A stretch of DNA of 64,000 nucleotides from Antedon mediterranea. Lineage: Eukaryota; Echinodermata; Crinoidea; Comatulida; Antedonidae. The stretch lies in NCBI RefSeq assembly GCF_964355755.1, contig NC_092680.1:11325001-11389000 (forward strand). Direction: 5' to 3'. Below, piece after piece: positions 50,323 through 62,000 of this stretch. The translations under genes and the position numbers were made by a program. Positions within the stretch are counted from its first letter, which is position 1. Every line of letters starts with the position of its first letter. Under the pieces are notes generated by a model that did not search any database, was not told where the DNA came from, and saw only the letters and a program-made list of their open reading frames with translations.

Positions 50323-52631
50323 AAAATGGTCTAAAACGTTTTTAAATACGATATAAAGCTATTTTGTGATCTTTGATGTTTTTGTGTGAAAAGTTTTATC
50401 GAAATGCTCAAAATGGTCTAAAACGGTTTCTAATGCGATTTGAAGCTATTCTGTACCCTTTGAAGTTTTTTGTGAAAAAGTTTTCTCGAAATGCTCAAAA
50501 TGGTCTAAAAAGTTTTTATATACCATATTAAGCTATTTTGTGCACTTTGATGTTTTTTGTGAAAAGTTTTATCGAAATGCTCAAAATGGTCTAAAACGGT
50601 TTCTATTGGGATTTTAAGCACTTTGATGATTTTGTGTAACCAAGTTTCATCGAAATGTACAAAATGGTTTAAAACGTCTCCAAATGCGATTTGAAGCTAT
50701 TCTAAGTACTTTTGTGTTTTTATGTTAACAAGTTTTTTCGAAAATCACAAAATGGTCTAAAACGTCTTCAAATGCGATTTGAAGCTATTCTGTACACTTT
50801 TATGTTTTGTGTGAAAAAGTTTTGTCGAAATTCTCAAAATGGTCTAAAACGTTTTTAAATACGATATTAAGCTGTTTTGTGCACTTTGATGATTTGTGTG
50901 AAAAGTTTTAACGAAATGCTCAAAATGGTCAAAAACGGTTTCTAATGTGATTTTAAGCACTTTGATGTTTTTGTGTAACCAAGTTTTTTCAAAAATCACA
51001 AAATGGTCTAAAACGTCTCCAAATGCGATTTGAAGCTTTTCTAAGCACTTTGGTGTTTTTATGTTAACAAGTTTTTTCGAAAATCACAAAATGGTCTAAA
51101 ACGTCTCCAAATGCGATTTGAAGATATTCTGAGCACTTTGGTGTTTTTATGTTAAAAAGTTTTTTCGAAAATCACAAAATAGTCTAAAACGTCTCCAAAT
51201 GCGATTTGAAGCTATTCTGTACACTTTGATGTTTTGTGTGAAAAAGTTTTGTCGAAATGCTCAAAATGGTCTAAAACGTTTTTAAAACGATATTAAGCTA
51301 TTTTGTGCTCTTTGATGTTTTTGTGTAACCAAGTTTCATCGAAAATCACAAAATGGTCTAAAACGTCTCAAAATGCGATTTGAAGCTTTTCTAAGCACTT
51401 TGGTGTTTTTATGTTAACAAGTTTTTTCGAAAATCACGAAATGGTTTAAAATATCTCCAAATGCGATTTGAAGATATTCTGAGCACTTTGGTGTTTTTAT
51501 GTTAAAAAGTTTTTTCGAAAATCACAAAATGGTCTAAAACGTCTCCAAATGCGATTTGAAGCTCTTCTGTACACTTTGACGTTTTGTGTGAAAAAGTTTT
51601 GTCGAAATGCTCAAAATGGTCTAAAACGTTTTCAAATACGATATTAAGCTGTTTTGTGCACTTTGATGATTTGTGTGAAAAGTTTTAACGAAATCCTCAA
51701 AATGGTCTAAAACGGTTTCTAATGTGATTTTAAGCACTTTGATGTTTTTGTGTAACCAAGTTTTATCGAAAATCACAAAATAGTCTAAAACGTCTCCAAA
51801 TGCGATTTGAAGCTTTTCTAAGCACTTTGGTGTTTTTATGTTAACAAGTTTTTTCGAAAATCACAAAATGGTCTAAAACGTCTCCAAATGCGATTTGAGG
51901 ATATTCTGAGCACTTTGGTGTTTTTTTGTTAAAAAGTTTTTTCGAAAATCACAAAATGGTCTAAAACGTCTCCAAATGCGATTTGAAGCTATTCTGTACA
52001 CTTTGATGTTTTGTGTGAAAAAGTTTTGTCGAAATGCTCAAAATGGTCTAAAACATTTTTAAATACGATATTAAGCTATTTTGTGATCTTTGATGTTTTT
52101 GTGTGAAAAGTTTTATCGAAATGCTCAAAATGGTCTAAAACGGTTTCTATTGTGATTTTAAGCACTTTGATGATTTTGTGTAACCAAGTTTCATCGAAAT
52201 GTACAAAATGGTCTAAAACGTCTCCAAATGCGATTTGAAGCTATTCTAAGTACTTTTGTGTTTTTATGTTAACAAGTTTTTTCGAAAATCACAAAATGGT
52301 CTAAAACGTCTTCAAATGCGATTTGAAGCTATTCTGTACACTTTGATGTTTTGTGTGAAAAAGTTTTGTCAAAATTCTCAAAATGGTCTAAAACGTTTTT
52401 AAATTCGATATTAAGCTGTTTTGTGCACTTTGATGATTTGTGTGAAAAGTTTTAACGAAATGCTCAAAATGGTCAAAAACGGTTTCTAATGTGATTTTAA
52501 GCACTTTGATGTTTTTGTGTAACCAAGTTTTTTCAAAAATCACAAAATGGTCTAAAACGTCTCCAAATGCGATTTGAAGCTTTTCTAAGCACTTTGGTGT
52601 TTTTATGTTAACAAGTTTTTTCGAAAATCAC
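50323..52631 (+). repeat. Segment duplicated from 499-3069 (right copy)
   Basis: Follows the left copy monomer by monomer at an offset of 49,824 up to the D' monomer at 2469/52293. The monomer 52293-52379 begins as D' (CTTCAAATG, GTCAAAA) and ends as the D that should come three monomers later (TTCTC), so G, B and D equivalents totalling 262 bp are missing. The copy then continues F-A-B to 52631. Private changes: GGTTTAAAACG near 50666 and CTTTGACGTTTTG near 51577. Confidence 0.86.
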
Positions 52632-52718
52632 AAAATGGTCTAAAACGTCTCAAAATGCGATTTGAAGCTCTTCTGTACACTTTGATGTTTTGTTTGAAAA
52701 AGTTTTGTCGAAATTTTC
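52632..52718 (+). repeat. Junction monomer joining two duplicated segments
   Basis: This D monomer opens CTCAAAATG, as the D at 3070 does, but continues GCTCTTCTG and ends CGAAATTTTC like the D that precedes F(TTAACAAATG) in the HOR. It marks the point where the copy of 499-3069 stops and the partial fourth HOR copy begins. The switch lies in the shared AAATGCGATTTGAAGCT stretch. Confidence 0.8.
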
Positions 52719-53581
52719 AAAATGGTCTAAAACGTTTTTAAATACGATATTAAGCTGTTTTGTGCACTTTGATGATTTGTGTGAAAAGTTTTAACAAATG
52801 CTCAAAATGGTCTAAAACGGTTTCTAATGTGATTTTAAGCACTTTGATGTTTTTGTGTAACCAAGTTTTTTCGAAAATCACAAAATAGTCTAAAACGTCT
52901 CCAAATGCGATTTGAAGCTTTTCTAAGCACTTTGGTGTTTTTATGTTAACAAGTTGTTTCGAAAATCACAAAATGGTCTAAAACGTCTCCAAATGCGATT
53001 TGAGGATATTCTGAGCACTTTGGTGTTTTTTTGTTAAAAAGTTTTTTCGAAAATCACAAAATGGTCTAAAACGTCTCCAAATGCGATTTGAAGCTATTCT
53101 GTACACTTTGATGTTTTGTGTGAAAAAGTTTTGTCGAAATGCTCAAAATGGTCTAAAACGTTTTTAAATACGATATTAAGCTATTTTGTGATCTTTGATG
53201 TTTTTGTGTGAAAAGTTTTATCGAAATGCTCAAAATGGTCTAAAACGTTTTTAAAACGATATTAAGCTATTTTGTGCTCTTTGATGTTTTTGTGTAACCA
53301 AGTTTCATCGAAAATCACTAAATGGTCTAAAACGTCGCCAAATGCGATTTGAAGCTTTTCTAAGCACTTTGGTGTTTTTATGTTAACAAGTTTTTTCGAA
53401 AATCACGAAATGGTCTAAAATATCTCCAAATGCGATTTGAAGATATTCTGAGCACTTTGGTGTTTTTATGTTAAAAAGTTTTTTCGAAAATCACCAAATG
53501 GTCTAAAACGTCTCCAAACGCGATTTGAAGCTCTTCTGTACACTTTGATGTTTTGTGTGAAAAAGTTTTGTCGAAATTCTC

Positions 53582-54784
53582 AAAATGGTCTAAAACGTTT
53601 TTAAATACGATATTAAGCTGTTTTGTGCACTCTGATGATTTGTGTGAAAAGTTTTAACGAAATGCTCAAAATGGTCAAAAACGGTTTCTAATGTGATTTT
53701 AAGCACTTTGATGTTTTTGTGTAACCAAGTTTTTTCAAAAATCACAAAATGGTCTAAAACGTCTCCAAATGCGATTTGAAGCTTTTCTAAGCACTTTGGT
53801 GTTTTTATGTTAACAAGTTTTTTCGAAAATCACAAAATGGTCTAAAACGTCTCCAAATGCGATTTGAAGATATTCTGAGCACTTTGGTGTTTTTATGTTA
53901 AAAAGTTTTTTCGAAAATCACAAAATAGTCTAAAACGTCTCCAAATGCGATTTGAAGCTATTCTGTACACTTTGATGTTTTGTGTGAAAAAGTTTTGTCG
54001 AAATGCTCAAAATGGTCTAAAACGTTTTTAAAACGATATTAAGCTATTTTGTGCTCTTTGATGTTTTTTTGTAACCAAGTTTCATCGAAAATCACAAAAT
54101 GGTCTAAAACGTCTCAAAATGCGATTTGAAGCTCTTCTGTACACTTTGATGTTTTGTGTGAAAAAGTTTTGTCGAAATTCTCAAAATGGTCTAAAACGTT
54201 TTTAAATACGATATTAAGCTGTTTTGTGCACTCTGATGATTTGTGTGAAAAGTTTTAACGAAATGCTCAAAATGGTCAAAAACGGTTTCTAATGTGATTT
54301 TAAGCACTTTGATGTTTTTGTGTAACCAAGTTTTTTCAAAAATCACAAAATGGTCTAAAACGTCTCCAAATGCGATTTGAAGCTTTTCTAAGCACTTTGG
54401 TGTTTTTATGTTAACAAGTTTTTTCGAAAATCACAAAATGGTCTAAAACGTCTCCAAATGCGATTTGAAGATATTCTGAGCACTTTGGTGTTTTTATGTT
54501 AAAAAGTTTTTTCGAAAATCACAAAATAGTCTAAAACGTCTCCAAATGCGATTTGAAGCTATTCTGTACACTTTGATGTTTTGTGTGAAAAAGTTTTGTC
54601 GAAATGCTCAAAATGGTCTAAAACGTTTTTAAAACGATATTAAGCTATTTTGTGCTCTTTGATGTTTTTTTGTAACCAAGTTTCATCGAAAATCACAAAA
54701 TGGTCTAAAACGTCTCAAAATGCGATTTGAAGCTTTTCTAAGCACTTTGGTGTTTTTATGTTAACAAGTTTTTTCGAAAATCAC
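53582..54784 (+). repeat. 601-bp seven-monomer tandem duplication
   Basis: Units 53582-54182 and 54183-54784 both read F A B C'' D G then D (first) or B (second). CACTCTGATG occurs 601 bp apart (TCTGATG at 53631 and 54232). The seventh monomer of the first unit (54096-54182) opens CTCAAAATG like the expected B but turns into the D that precedes F (GCTCTTCTG), so the exchange took place between B and D monomers in their shared TGCGATTTGAAGCT part. HOR copies 1-3 have one unit here. Confidence 0.9.
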
Positions 54785-57700
54785 GAAATGGTCTAAAATG
54801 TCTCCAAATGCGATTTGAAGATATTCTGAGCACTTTGGTGTTTTTATCTTAACAAGTTTTTTCGAAAATCACGAAATGGTCTAAAATGTCTCCAAATGCG
54901 ATTTGAAGATATTCTGAGCACTTTGGTGTTTTTATGTTGAAAAGTTTTTTCGAAAATCACAAAATGGTCTAAAACGTCTCCAAATGCGATTTGAAGCTCT
55001 TCTGTACACTTTGATGTTTTGTGTGAAAAAGTTTTGTCGAAATGCTCAAAATGGTCTAAAACGTTTTTAAATACGATATTAAGCTGTTTTGTGCACTTTG
55101 ATGATTTGTGTGAAAAGTTTTAACGAAATGCTCAAAATGGTCTAAAACGGTTTCTAATGTGATTTTAAGCACTTTGATGTTTTTGTGTAACCAAGTTTTT
55201 TCGAAAATCACAAAATAGTCTAAAACGTCTCCAAATGCGATTTGAAGCTTTTCTAAGCACTTTGGTGTTTTTATGTTAACAAGTTTTTTCGAAAATCACA
55301 AAATGGTCTAAAACGTCTCCAAATGCGATTTGAGGATATTCTGAGCACTTTGGTGTTTTTTTGTTAAAAAGTTTTTTCGAAAATCACAAAATGGTCTAAA
55401 ACGTCTCCAAATGCGATTTGAAGCTATTCTGTACACTTTGATGTTTTGTGTGAAAAAGTTTTTTCGAAATGCTCAAAATGGTCTAAAACGTTTTTAAATA
55501 CGATATAAAGCTATTTTGTGATCTTTGATGTTTTTGTGTGAAAAGTTTTATCGAAATGCTCAAAATGGTCTAAAACGGTTTCTATTGTGATTTTAAGCAC
55601 TTTGATGATTTTGTGTAACCAAGTTTCATCGAAATGTACAAAATGGTCTAAAACGTCTCCAAATGCGATTTGAAGCTATTCTAAGTACTTTTGTGTTTTT
55701 ATGTTAACAAGTTTTTTCGAAAATCACAAAATGGTCTAAAACGTCTTCAAATGCGATTTGAAGCTATTCTGTACACTTTGATGTTTTGTGTGAAAAAGTT
55801 TTGTCAAAATGCTCAAAATGGTCTAAAACGTTTTTAAAACGATATTAAGCTATTTTGTGCTCTTTGATGTTTTTGTGTAACCAAGTTTCATCGAAAATCA
55901 CAACATGGTCTAAAACGTCTCCAAATGCGATTTGAAGCTTTTCTAAGCACTTTGGTGTTTTTATGTTAACAAGTTTTTTCGAAAATCACAAAATGGTCTA
56001 AAACGTCTCCAAATGCGATTTGAAGCTCTTCAGTACACTTTGATGTTTTGTTTGAAAAAGTTTTGTCGAAATTCTCAAAATGGTCTAAAACGTTTTTAAA
56101 TTCGATATTAAGCTGTTTTGTGCACTTTGATGATTTGTGTGAAAAGTTTTAACGAAATGCTCAAAATGGTCTAAAACGGTTTCTAATGTGATTTTAAGCA
56201 CTTTGATGTTTTTGTGTAACCAAGTTTTTTCGAAAATCACAAAATAGTCTAAAACGTCTCCAAATGCGATTTGAAGCTTTTCTAAGCACTTTGGTGTTTT
56301 TATGTTAACAAGTTTTTTCGAAAATCACAAAATGGTCTAAAACGTCTCCAAATGCGATTTGAGGATATTCTGAGCACTTTGGTGTTTTTTTGTTAAAAAG
56401 TTTTTTCGAAAATCACAAAATGGTCTAAAACGTCTCCAAATGCGATTTGAAGCTATTCTGTACACTTTGATGTTTTGTGTGAAAAAGTTTTGTCGAAATG
56501 CTCAAAATGGTCTAAAACATTTTTAAATACGATATTAAGCTATTTTGTGATCTTTGATGTTTTTGTGTGAAAAGTTTTATCGAAATGCTCAAAATGGTCT
56601 AAAACGGTTTCTATTGTGATTTTAAGCACTTTGATGATTTTGTGTAACCAAGTTTCATCGAAATGTACAAAATGGTCTAAAACGTCTCCAAATGCGATTT
56701 GAAGCTATTCTAAGTACTTTTGTGTTTTTATGTTAACAAGTTTTTCGAAAATCACAAAATGGTCTAAAACGTCTTCAAATGCGATTTGAAGCTATTCTGT
56801 ACACTTTGATGTTTTGTGTGAAAAAGTTTTGTCAAAATGCTCAAAATGGTCTAAAACGTTTTTAAAACGATATTAAGCTATTTTGTGCTCTTTGATGTTT
56901 TTGTGTAACCAAGTTTCATCGAAAATCACAACATGGTCTAAAACGTCTCCAAATGCGATTTGAAGCTTTTCTAAGCACTTTGGTGTTTTTATGTTAACAA
57001 GTTTTTTCGAAAATCACAAAATGGTCTAAAACGTCTCCAAATGCGATTTGAAGCTCTTCTGTACACTTTGATGTTTTGTTTGAAAAAGTTTTGTCGAAAT
57101 TTTCAAAATGGTCTAAAACGTTTTTAAATACGATATTAAGCTGTTTTGTGCACTTTGATGATTTGTGTGAAAAGTTTTAACGAAATGCTCAAAATGGTCT
57201 AAAACGGTTTCTAATGTGATTTTAAGCACTTTGATGTTTTTGTGTAACCAAGTTTTTTCGAAAATCACAAAATAGTCTAAAACGTCTCCAAATGCGATTT
57301 GAAGCTTTTCTAAGCACTTTGGTGTTTTTATGTTAACAAGTTTTTTCGAAAATCACAAAATGGTCTAAAACGTCTCCAAATGCGATTTGAGGATATTCTG
57401 AGCACTTTGGTGTTTTTTTGTTAAAAAGTTTTTTCGAAAATCACAAAATGGTCTAAAACGTCTCCAAATGCGATTTGAAGCTATTCTGTACACTTTGATG
57501 TTTTGTGTGAAAAAGTTTTGTCGAAATGCTCAAAATGGTCTAAAACGTTTTTAAATACGATATTAAGCTATTTTGTGATCTTTGATGTTTTTGTGTGAAA
57601 AGTTTTATCGAAATGCTCAAAATGGTCTAAAACGTTTTTAAAACGATATTAAGCTATTTTGTGCTCTTTGATGTTTTTGTGTAACCAAGTTTCATCGAAA

Positions 57701-58485
57701 ATCACAAAATGGTCTAAAACGTCGCCAAATGCGATTTGAAGCTTTTCTAAGCACTTTGGTGTTTTTATGTTAACAAGTTTTTTCGAAAATCACGAAATGG
57801 TCTAAAATATCTCCAAATGCGATTTGAAGATATTCTGAGCACTTTGGTGTTTTTATGTTAAAAAGTTTTTTCGAAAATCACAAAATGGTCTAAAACGTCT
57901 CCAAACGCGATTTGAAGCTCTTCTGTACACTTTGATGTTTTGTGTGAAAAAGTTTTGTCGAAATTCTCAAAATGGTCTAAAACGTTTTTAAATACGATAT
58001 TAAGCTGTTTTGTGCACTTTGATGATTTGTGTGAAAAGTTTTAACGAAATGCTCAAAATGGTCAAAAACGGTTTCTAATGTGATTTTAAGCACTTTGATG
58101 TTTTTGTGTAACCAAGTTTTTTCAAAAATCACAAAATGGTCTAAAACGTCTCCAAATGCGATTTGAAGCTTTTCTAAGCACTTTGGTGTTTTTATGTTAA
58201 CAAGTTTTTTCGAAAATCACAAAATGGTCTAAAACGTCTCCAAATGCGATTTGAAGATATTCTGAGCACTTTGGTGTTTTTATGTTAAAAAGTTTTTTCG
58301 AAAATCACAAAATAGTCTAAAACGTCTCCAAATGCGATTTGAAGCTATTCTGTACACTTTGATGTTTTGTGTGAAAAAGTTTTGTCGAAATGCTCAAAAT
58401 GGTCTAAAACGTTTTTAAAACGATATTATTAAGCTATTTTGTGCTCTTTGATGTTTTTGTGTAACCAAGTTTCATCGAAAATCAC

Positions 58486-58573
58486 AAAATGGTCTAAAAC
58501 GTCTCAAAATGCGATTTGAAGCTTTTCTAAGCACTTTGGTGTTTTTATCTTAACAAGTTTTTTCGAAAATCAC
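58486..58573 (+). repeat. Fused monomer carrying ATCTTAACAAG
   Basis: Begins like the B monomer that follows G in the HOR (CTCAAAATG, GCTTTTCTAAGC) and ends like the next C'' variant (TTTATCTTAACAAG, then GAAATGG). One 88-bp monomer was lost by exchange between the neighbours. HOR copy 2 lost one monomer at the equivalent site (near 31578) but kept ATGTTAACAAG, so two different deletions occurred at the same place. Confidence 0.8.
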
Positions 58574-59000
58574 GAAATGGTCTAAAATGTCTCCAAATGC
58601 GATTTGAAGATATTCTGAGCACTTTGGTGTTTTTATGTTAAAAAGTTTTTTCGAAAATCACAAAATGGTCTAAAACGTCTCCAAATGCGATTTGAAGCTC
58701 TTCTGTACACTTTGATGTTTTGTGTGAAAAAGTTTTGTCGAAATGCTCAAAATGGTCTAAAACGTTTTTAAATACGATATTAAGCTGTTTTGTGCACTTT
58801 GATGATTTGTGTGAAAAGTTTTAACGAAATGCTCAAAATGGTCTAAAACGGTTTCTAATGTGATTTTAAGCACTTTGATGTTTTTGTGTAACCAAGTTTT
58901 TTCGAAAATCACAAAATAGTCTAAAACGTCTCCAAATGCGATTTGAAGCTTTTCTAAGCACTTTGGTGTTTTTATGTTAACAAGTTTTTTCGAAAATCAC

Positions 59001-62000
59001 AAAATGGTCTAAAACGTCTCCAAATGCGATTTGAGGATATTCTGAGCACTTTGGTGTTTTTTTGTTAAAAAGTTTTTTCGAAAATCACAAAATGGTCTAA
59101 AACGTCTCCAAATGCGATTTGAAGCTATTCTGTACACTTTGATGTTTTGTGTGAAAAAGTTTTGTCGAAATGCTCAAAATGGTCTAAAACGTTTTTAAAT
59201 ACGATATTAAGCTATTTTGTGATCTTTGATGTTTTTGTGTGAAAAGTTTTATCGAAATGCTCAAAATGGTCTAAAACGGTTTCTATTGTGATTTTGAGCA
59301 CTTTGATGATTTTGTGTAACCAAGTTTCATCGAAATGTACAAAATGGTCTAAAACGTCTCCAAATGCGATTTGAAGCTATTCTAAGTACTTTTGTGTTTT
59401 TATGTTAACAAGTTTTTTCGAAAATCACAAAATGGTCTAAAACGTCTCAAAATGCGATTTGAAGCTATTCTGTACACTTTGATGTTTTGTGTGAAAAAGT
59501 TTTGTCGAAATGCTCAAAATGGTCTAAAACGTTTTTAAAACGATATTAAGCTATTTTGTGCTCTTTGATGTTTTTGTGTAACCAAGTTTCATCGAAATCA
59601 ACAAAATGGTCTAATACGTCTCCAAATGCGATTTGAAGCTTTTCCAAGCTTTTTGCTGTTTTTATGTTAAGTTTTTTCGAAAATCACAAAATGGTCTAAA
59701 ACGTCTTCAAATGCGATTTGAAGCTATTCTGTACACTTTGATGTTTTGTGTGAAAAAGTTTTGTCGAAATGCTCAAAATGGTCTAAAACGTTTTTAAATA
59801 CGATATTAAGCTATTTTGTGATCTTTGATGTTTTTGTGTGAAAAGTTTTATCAAAATGCTCAAAATGGTCTGAAACGGTTTCTAATGCGATTTGAAGCTA
59901 TTCTGTACACTTTGAAGTTTTGTGTGAAAAAGTTTTCTCGAAATGCTCAAAATGGTCTAAAACGTTTTTATATACCATATTAAGCTATTTTGTGCACTTT
60001 GATGTTTTTTTTGAAAAGTTTTATCGAAATGCTCAAAATGGTCTAAAACGGTTTCTATTGGGATTTTAAGCACTTTGATGATTTTGTGTAACCAAGTTTC
60101 ATCGAAAATCACAAAATGGTCTAAAACGTCTCCAAATGCGATTTGAAGCTTTTCTAAGCACTTTTGTGTTTTTATGTTAACAAGTTTTTTCGAAAATCAC
60201 AAAATGGTCTAAAACGTCTTCAAATGCGATTTGAAGCTATTCTGTACACTTTTATGTTTTGTGTGAAAAAGTTTTGTCGAAATTCTCAAAATGGTCTAAA
60301 ACGTTTTTAAATACGATATTAAGCTGTTTTGTGCACTTTGATGATTTGTGTGAAAAGTTTTAACGAAATGCTCAAAATGGTCTAAAACGGTTTCTAATGT
60401 GATTTTAAGCACTTTGATGTTTTTGTGTAACCAAGTTTTTTCGAAAATCACAAAATAGTCTAAAACGTCTCCAAATGCGATTTGAAGCTTTTCTAAGCAC
60501 TTTGGTGTTTTTATGTTAACAAGTTTTTTCGAAAATCACAAAATGGTCTAAAACGTCTCCAAATGCGATTTGAGCATATTCTGAGCAGTTTGGTGTTTTT
60601 TTGTTAAAAAGTTTTTTCGAAAATAACAAAATGGTCTAAAACGTCTCCAAATGCGATTTGAAGCTATTCTGTACACTTTGATGTTTTGTGTGAAAAAGTT
60701 TTGTCGAAATGCTCAAAATGGTCTAAAACGTTTTTAAATACGATATTAAGCTATTTTGTGATCTTTGATGTTTTTGTGTGAAAAGTTTTATCGAAATGCT
60801 CAAAATGTTCTAAAACGGTTTCTATTGTGATTTTAAGCACTTTGATGATTTTGTGTAACCAAGTTTCATCGAAATGTACAAAATGGTCTAAAACGTCTCC
60901 AAATGCGATTTGAAGCTATTCTAAGTACTTTTGTGTTTTTATGTTAACAAGTTTTTTCGAAAATCACAAAATGGTCTAAAACGTCTTCAAATGCGATTTG
61001 AAGCTATTCTGTACACTTTGATGTTTTGTGTGAAAAAGTTTTGTCAAAATGCTCAAAATGGTCTAAAACGTTTTTAAAACGATATTAAGCTATTTTGTGC
61101 TCTTTGATGTTTTTGTGTAACCAAGTTTCATCGAAAATCACAAAATGGTCTAAAACGTCTCCAAATGCGATTTGAAGCTTTTCTAAGCACTTTGGTGTTT
61201 TTATGTTAACAAGTTTTTTCGAAAATCACAAAATGGTCTAAAACGTCTCCAAATGCGATTTGAAGCTCTTCTGTACACTTTGATGTTCTGTGTGAAAAAG
61301 TTTTGTCGAAATTCTCAAAATGGTCTAAAAGGTTTTTAAATACGATATTAAGCTGTTTTGTGCACTTTGATGATTTGTGTGAAAAGTTTTAACGAAATGC
61401 TCAAAATGGTCTAAAACGGTTTCTAATGTGATTTTAAGCACTTTGATGTTTTTGTGTAACCAAGTTTTTTCGAAAATCACAAAATGGTCTAATACGTCTC
61501 CAAATGCGATTTGAAGCTTTTCCAAGCACTTTGCTGTTTTTATGTTAAGTTTTTTCGAAAATCACAAAATGGTCTAAAACGTCTTCAAATGCGATTTGAA
61601 GCTATTCTGTACACTTTGATGTTTTGTGTGAAAAAGTTTTGTCGAAATGCTCAAAATGGTCTAAAACGTTTTTAAATACGATATTAAGCTATTTTGTTAT
61701 CTTTGATGTTTTTGTGTGAAAAGTTTTATCAAAATGCTCAAAATGGTCTGAAACGGTTTCTAATGCGATTTGAAGCTATTCTGTACACTTTGATGTTTTG
61801 TGTGAAAAAGTTTTGTCAAAATGCTCAAAATGGTCTAAAACGTTTTTAAAACGATATAAAGCTATTTTGTGCTCTTTGATGTTTTTGTGTAACCAAGTTT
61901 CATCGAAAATCACAAAATGATCTAAAACGTCTCCAAATGCGATTTGAAGCTTTTCTAAGCACTTTGGTGTTTTTATGTTAACAAGTTTTTTCGAAAATCA

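Larger units (their letters stand above)
52719..59000 (+). repeat. Partial fourth copy of the long HOR
   Basis: Matches copy 3 from about 37178 to 42.9 kb. The offset is 15,541 at the left end (TTAACAAATG at 37251 and 52792) and 16,142 after the 601-bp duplication at 53582 (TCTTCAGTAC at 39885 and 56027; TCGCC at 41580 and 57722). Differences from copies 1-3: AAGTTTTTTCG instead of AAGTTGTTTCG near 57340, an ATT insertion in the G monomer at 58396, and a fused B/C'' monomer at 58486-58573 that carries ATCTTAACAAG. At its right end the B monomer ends CGAAAATCAC, not CGAAAAATAC. The flanking 3,270-type tail is absent. Confidence 0.88.

Noticed and set aside
61325-61525. 66-codon open frame on the minus strand
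   Set aside because: Another F-A-B reading of the satellite with a TTG start; a truncated version of the 81-codon artefact.
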